Assembly: GCF_039521745.1 (NCBI RefSeq)
Contig: NZ_BAAACT010000042.1
Direction: 5' to 3' (one strand)
DNA: 64,000 bases
Source: Faecalicatena contorta
Lineage (GTDB): Bacteria > Bacillota > Clostridia > Lachnospirales > Lachnospiraceae
Both the position numbers and the translations under genes were made by a program. Of this stretch, positions 60,037-64,000 are shown in pieces. Position 1 is the first letter of the stretch; the number at the start of each line of letters is the position of its first letter. Below the pieces are notes generated by a model, which had not been told where the DNA came from, ran no database searches, and saw only the letters and a program-made list of their open reading frames with translations.

Positions 60037-61530
60037 ATGGACAAGGAGCAGACCTTATTAGAGATGAAAGGCATTACAAAGGTATTCCCCGGCGTGAAAG
60101 CATTGGATAACGTGGATCTGGAAGTGAAAAAAGGTGAGGTACTGGCCCTGCTCGGTGAAAACGGAGCAGGGAAGTCCACCCTCCTGAAGATATTGTCCGG
60201 CGCCTACCAAAAAGACGAAGGAGAGATCTTCATTGAGGGGCAGAGGTGCACGATAGACAGCCCTTCGGATGCGTACAACCTGGGAATCCGGATTATTTAT
60301 CAGGAATTAAACTATATTCCGGATCTTTCCGTGGCAGAAAACATTTTCCAGGGAAATCTTTTCTATAATAAGTTCCATTTAGTGGACTGGAAGAAAACAA
60401 ATGCAGAGGCCGGGAAACTGCTGGAAAAAGTGGGACTGCATATCGATGTTACCCGCCCGATCGGGGAACTGTCGGTTATGGAAAAGCAGTTGATCGAAGT
60501 GGCAAAGGCGCTTAGCACGGAAATGAAAATTCTGATCATGGACGAACCTACTTCTTCTCTGAATGAAAAGGAAGTAACCAGCCTTGTGAAGCTGGTCAGG
60601 CAGATTGCAGCAAAAGGGATCGGCGTAATCTTTATATCCCACAGGATGGAAGAACTGTATCTGGTGGCGGACAGGATCACCATTATGAGAGATGGCCAGT
60701 ATATAGGCACAGAGGATATGAAAAGTGTTTCAAGAGAGCAGCTGATCCGGATGATGGTGGGCCGGGAAATGAAGGATATGTTTGTGAAGGAAGCGGCCAA
60801 ACCGGGAGAAATTGTCTTTGAGGCGAAGGGAATTTCAACGAAAGCAGTCACAGATATTACCCTGCAGGTGAAATCAGGAGAAATCCTTGGAATTTATGGA
60901 CTGATGGGCGCGGGAAGGGAAGAGATGGCGGAAACATTTTTCGGCCTGCACCATATTACATCAGGGAGCCTGTTTATGAAAGGAAACCAAATTAAAGTGG
61001 ATCATCCCAGAGAGGCAATTGCGCATGGAATCGCCTATGTGCCGGCGGAAAGAAAGAGCGACTCTCTGATTCTGATACAGACGGTCCGGGAAAATACGAC
61101 AATGGCATCACTGGACAAGATTACGAAAAAAGGAATCATCAGCCGGTCAGAAGAAAACCGGATTACAAAGAAATGGATTGAAAAGTTTGGGATCAAGACG
61201 CCTACAGGGGAGACCGTCATAGAAAACTTAAGCGGAGGCAACCAGCAGAAGGTGGTCATGGGGCGGTGGATGGAAATTAACCCCCGGCTTCTGATTCTGA
61301 ATGACCCCACAAGGGGCGTAGATGTGGGAGCCAAATCCGAGATTTATAAAATCATTGACGAGTTGTGCAGGGCAGGAACCGCAATCATCATGATCTCTTC
61401 GGACATGTCGGAATTACTGTCCATGTCAGACCGGGTGGCGGCTATGTCGGAAGGAAGAATCTGCGGGGAGCTGTCCAGGCAGGAAGTAACACAGGAAAAA
61501 TTAATGGAATTAGTAGTAGGAGGGAAATAG
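60037..61530 (+). CDS. sugar ABC transporter ATPase (RbsA-type)
   Basis: A 497-residue double ATPase: GENGAGKSTLLKILSG, LSVMEKQLIEVAKAL and ILIMDEPTSSL in the first half; GLMGAGREEM, LSGGNQQKVVMGRW and LLILNDPTRGVD in the second. The second Walker B reads NDP rather than DEP, so the second site lacks the catalytic Glu, a stronger degeneration than in the two paralogues. The start at 60037 follows GGGGAGG; the frame is open upstream into the binding-protein gene but that is not coding. One permease follows. Confidence 0.9.
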   Translation: MDKEQTLLEMKGITKVFPGVKALDNVDLEVKKGEVLALLGENGAGKSTLLKILSGAYQKDEGEIFIEGQRCTIDSPSDAYNLGIRIIYQELNYIPDLSVAENIFQGNLFYNKFHLVDWKKTNAEAGKLLEKVGLHIDVTRPIGELSVMEKQLIEVAKALSTEMKILIMDEPTSSLNEKEVTSLVKLVRQIAAKGIGVIFISHRMEELYLVADRITIMRDGQYIGTEDMKSVSREQLIRMMVGREMKDMFVKEAAKPGEIVFEAKGISTKAVTDITLQVKSGEILGIYGLMGAGREEMAETFFGLHHITSGSLFMKGNQIKVDHPREAIAHGIAYVPAERKSDSLILIQTVRENTTMASLDKITKKGIISRSEENRITKKWIEKFGIKTPTGETVIENLSGGNQQKVVMGRWMEINPRLLILNDPTRGVDVGAKSEIYKIIDELCRAGTAIIMISSDMSELLSMSDRVAAMSEGRICGELSRQEVTQEKLMELVVGGK

Positions 61531-61531
61531 G

Positions 61532-62485
61532 GTGTTGAAACAGACGATAGTGAAAAAGAAATTGACGACAGAGGTAGCCCTCTTAATTGTCCTGGTAATT
61601 ATGCTTATTGTGTTCAGTATATTGTCCCCCTATTTCTTTTCTCTGTCCAACTTCATGAAGGTGGGTCTTTATACGGCCCAGATGGGAGTTATGGCAGGAG
61701 GGATGACGCTGGTTCTGCTCTCAGGCGGGATCGACGTATCCGTGGGGTCGGTGATGGCGCTGGTCGGAATCATAGCGGGCCTCATTATGCAGTCGGGAGG
61801 TAATACGTTCCTTGCAGTGGCAGCCGGGATTCTTGCGGGAGGTGTCTGCGGGCTGGCGAACGGGATGATTATCACAAAAGGACATGTGAATGCGTTTATA
61901 ACTACATTGGGCACGATGACAATTATACGCGGTCTGGCACAGATATTTTCGGGAGGAAAGACAATCCTGATCCAGAATACTACATACAATGCAATTGGCA
62001 GAAAGTATATATTTGGAATTCTGCCGCTGCCCGTATTGATTATGATCGTGGTATTTATCCTGTTTTGGTTTATTCTGAAATATACAAAGTTCGGCCGTCA
62101 GGTCTATTCCATAGGTGGAAATGAAAAATCGGCATATCTGTCCGGAATTAAAGTAATTCCTACCTACCTGTGGATCTATATTATCATGGGATTCTGTGCA
62201 GGCATATCAGGAATTATGCTGTCCGCACAGTCGGGCGCAGGAATTCCCAGCGCGGCGGCAGAGATCAACATGGAGACCATATCAGCCGTCATACTGGGTG
62301 GGACCAGCCTGTCGGGAGGAAAAGGCAAACTGATCGGAACCGTGATGGGAGTATTAATACTGGCCATATTATCAAATGGCCTGAACCTGCTCTCCGTGCC
62401 ATCCTTCTACCAGGAGGTAATCAGAGGTGTTGTACTGATTATGGCAGTGATTTTTGACATGATGAAAGAACGGAAGAAAGACTAA
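61532..62485 (+). CDS. sugar ABC permease (RbsC-type)
   Basis: A 317-residue permease with the family segments LLSGGIDVSVGSVMALVGIIAGL, GHVNAFITTLGTMTIIRGLAQI, SIGGNEKSAYLSGIKVIPTY and AVILGGTSLSGGKGKLIGTVMG. It starts at GTG 61532 (or TTG 61535), 7 bp after AGGAGGG and one base after the ATPase stop. It is the only permease in the operon, so it should work as a homodimer like ribose RbsC. Confidence 0.88.
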   Translation: MLKQTIVKKKLTTEVALLIVLVIMLIVFSILSPYFFSLSNFMKVGLYTAQMGVMAGGMTLVLLSGGIDVSVGSVMALVGIIAGLIMQSGGNTFLAVAAGILAGGVCGLANGMIITKGHVNAFITTLGTMTIIRGLAQIFSGGKTILIQNTTYNAIGRKYIFGILPLPVLIMIVVFILFWFILKYTKFGRQVYSIGGNEKSAYLSGIKVIPTYLWIYIIMGFCAGISGIMLSAQSGAGIPSAAAEINMETISAVILGGTSLSGGKGKLIGTVMGVLILAILSNGLNLLSVPSFYQEVIRGVVLIMAVIFDMMKERKKD

Positions 62486-62508
62486 TAAAAGAAGGCGAGG
62501 AAAACGAT

Positions 62509-63612
62509 ATGAATTCAAGAGAAAGAGTAATGCGCGCATGGAAGCTGAAGGAAGGAATGCCGGACAGGATTCCGATACAATTTGATTTATGCCGGAGCCT
62601 TCAGGATTATTTTGCAAAGGAGCTGGGAGTGGAGTCCAGGTATACGGACAACATATTTGAAGACGTGACCTATCGGATCAGCGGCAATGAAGTGCGGCTG
62701 GCCATGGGAAGCGACCTGGTGATTGTCGGAGCGAGTGAGGCCGCAGAGTTCACAAAAGTAATTGAAGCAGACGGAACCTGGTACAATGAATACCACCAAA
62801 AGTTGAAGCAGGGCCCTCTTTACGTAGAAACGGTAGAATTCCCCCTTGCGGAAGCCGAGACAAAAGAGGATATCGACGCATTTGAGTGGCCTGATCCACA
62901 CGACCCAAGCAGATATATTGACGCGGAATACTATGTGAAAAAATATAAAGACGAGTATTTGGTGATCGGGGATATTGAGGTCACAATCCTGTCCCTGGCA
63001 CAGCAGTTAGTCGGCATGGAGAAGCTTCTTGTGGATATGGCTATGGAAGAGGAATATGTGGAATACCTGTTTGAAAAATGTGCAGAGTTCCAGACCGAAA
63101 TAGGAAAAGAACTGATACGCCGTGGAGTCGATGCCATCTGGGTGGGAGATGACTTTGGTTCCCAGACTAGCCTTCTGTTTTCCCCTGATATGTTCAGGAA
63201 CATGCTGAAACCGTATTATGTGCAAATGATAAAAGAATTGAAGAAAGAGAGAGAAGATATTCTCTGCATACTTCACTGTGATGGTGCTGTAAAACTGCTT
63301 TTGCATGATATCAAGGAAATTGGATTTGATGTATTTAATCCGGTACAGCCCGGAGTACCGGGACATTCCCCAAAAGAGCTGAAAGATGAATTTGAAGATC
63401 TGCTCTGCTTCTGGGGGGCAATCGACCAGCAGTATCTATTGCCAAACGGTACAGATGAAGAGGTTGAGGCAGATATCAAAGAAAAGTGTGAGGTGCTGGG
63501 ACGAAACGGAGGTTATGTCATCTCGCCGGCCCATATTATACAGGTCGATGTCACGCCTGAGCGGGTGAAGTTTTTTATAGAAAAAGCAAAACAATATGGC
63601 AGATATGAATGA
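62509..63612 (+). CDS. uroporphyrinogen decarboxylase-like (UroD superfamily) protein
   Basis: A 367-residue protein with the UroD/MtaA TIM-barrel pattern: NSRERVMRAW at the N-terminus, LDxxxDAIWVGDDFGSQTSLLFSPDMFRNMLKPYY in the middle and ILHCDGAVKLLLHDIKEIGFDVFNPVQPG near the C-terminus. True methyltransferases of this fold have a zinc HxC motif; here the segment is HCDG, so the second ligand would be Asp or absent. No haem-synthesis genes are near, and its place in a sugar ABC operon argues against porphyrin work. Such proteins are common in Lachnospiraceae sugar operons but their activity is unknown. Confidence 0.8.
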   Translation: MNSRERVMRAWKLKEGMPDRIPIQFDLCRSLQDYFAKELGVESRYTDNIFEDVTYRISGNEVRLAMGSDLVIVGASEAAEFTKVIEADGTWYNEYHQKLKQGPLYVETVEFPLAEAETKEDIDAFEWPDPHDPSRYIDAEYYVKKYKDEYLVIGDIEVTILSLAQQLVGMEKLLVDMAMEEEYVEYLFEKCAEFQTEIGKELIRRGVDAIWVGDDFGSQTSLLFSPDMFRNMLKPYYVQMIKELKKEREDILCILHCDGAVKLLLHDIKEIGFDVFNPVQPGVPGHSPKELKDEFEDLLCFWGAIDQQYLLPNGTDEEVEADIKEKCEVLGRNGGYVISPAHIIQVDVTPERVKFFIEKAKQYGRYE

Positions 63613-63625
63613 GGAGGAACAAAAT

Positions 63626-63973
63626 ATGGAACGGCTGCTGATGGTTATTAAGGTGAAACCTGAGATGCGAAATGAATATATTGCAATCCACCAAAATCCA
63701 TGGCCTGAAATGCTGGAAGCAATCAGGGATGCAGGATTTATCAATGAACTGATCTGGTATTTTGAGGATCAGTCGATTATCTACTTTGAATGTGAGGACG
63801 GAGATTATGAGGCGGCAAATGAGAGGCTGAGGGCTACGGAAGTGTGTAAAAAGTGGGATCTGACGGTAGGGTCGTGGTTTGCAGCTGAGGGGGTAATGCC
63901 TGAGAAGATCTTTGAATTAAATCGGGATTTAGTAACGAGCTTTAGTCTCGGCGCGGATGGGGGCGCTCCATAA
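63626..63973 (+). CDS. L-rhamnose mutarotase-family protein
   Basis: A 115-residue RhaM-fold protein (RLLMVIKVKPEMRNEYIAIHQNPWPEMLEAIRDAGF, YFEDQSIIYFECE, KKWDLTVGSWF). The His in IAIHQNPWPEM corresponds to the mutarotase catalytic His, and the Trp near the C-terminus is kept. It is clearly different from the rhaM at 39458 and longer. It starts at 63626 behind GAGGAGG, 13 bp after the UroD-like gene. Probably it interconverts anomers of the sugar taken up by this operon, which need not be rhamnose. The last 27 bases of the window show nothing further. Confidence 0.85.
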   Translation: MERLLMVIKVKPEMRNEYIAIHQNPWPEMLEAIRDAGFINELIWYFEDQSIIYFECEDGDYEAANERLRATEVCKKWDLTVGSWFAAEGVMPEKIFELNRDLVTSFSLGADGGAP

Positions 63974-64000
63974 AGGGATAGCCGAAAACCTCCCGGAGAA

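Overview
The window looks like a chromosomal stretch of an anaerobic gut Clostridium-group bacterium, most likely Lachnospiraceae. The support is strong AGGAGG ribosome sites, YesM/YesN-type two-component pairs, RbsA-type sugar ABC transporters, plant-glycan hydrolases and a B12-independent (glycyl-radical) propanediol microcompartment. No rRNA, tRNA, CRISPR array, transposase gene or phage gene was seen. Nearly all genes serve uptake and fermentation of plant-type sugars (L-arabinose, L-rhamnose and unidentified sugars).

Layout. 1-3.1 kb: a 5'-truncated GH127 arabinofuranosidase and a GH43 enzyme. 3.3-4.4 kb: an AT-rich pair, a DUF6506-like protein and a degenerate Fic protein. 4.5-7.3 kb: rhamnulokinase (rhaB) and rhamnose isomerase (rhaA), separated by a perfect 42-bp palindrome. 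7.3-9.7 kb: a probable type I toxin-antitoxin locus (27-codon membrane peptide opposed by a short RNA), a Uma2-type nuclease, a small HTH protein and a PHP-domain phosphatase. 10.0-25.3 kb: a complete glycyl-radical-enzyme microcompartment locus with dehydratase and activase, EutS/PduU, PduV, class II aldolase, PduO-C-like protein, PduP, Zn alcohol dehydrogenase, four BMC-H genes, PduL, PduN, PduS, PduT, a DeoR regulator and PduQ. 25.5-27.8 kb: an EAL phosphodiesterase. 28-30.5 kb: an AraC regulator divergent from an arabinose/fucose-isomerase-like gene. 30.6-39.8 kb: a two-component system divergent from a probable rhamnose ABC transporter, then rhamnose mutarotase. 39.9-46.7 kb: a LacI-controlled set of aldolase, FGGY kinase, polyol dehydrogenase, PfkB kinase and aldo-keto reductase. 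47-57.2 kb: a three-component sugar sensor (YesN, LytS/YesM and an anchored binding protein), a lipoprotein and an ABC transporter. 57.3-64 kb: a small orphan gene, an AraC regulator and a further ABC operon with a UroD-like protein and a second RhaM-like protein.

How it fits together. Rhamnose is imported (34.6-39.3 kb), its anomers are interconverted by RhaM, and RhaA and RhaB make rhamnulose-1-phosphate. The aldolase, which carries a C-terminal encapsulation helix, would cleave this inside or at the microcompartment to DHAP and lactaldehyde. Lactaldehyde is reduced to 1,2-propanediol, which the radical dehydratase converts to propanal. PduP and PduL then make propionyl-phosphate while alcohol dehydrogenases make propanol and recycle NADH.

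Most notable observations: a shell-protein gene with a Lys/Ala-rich 87-residue N-terminal tail and a strong internal start; the unlisted toxin-antitoxin locus; a histidine kinase carrying a half AraC DNA-binding domain; a 46-bp fold-back hairpin behind the LacI-controlled gene set; Cys/His-rich linkers in two encapsulated proteins; and a microcompartment leader with mutually exclusive stems. All functions are read from sequence by eye and memory of protein families; no searches were run.
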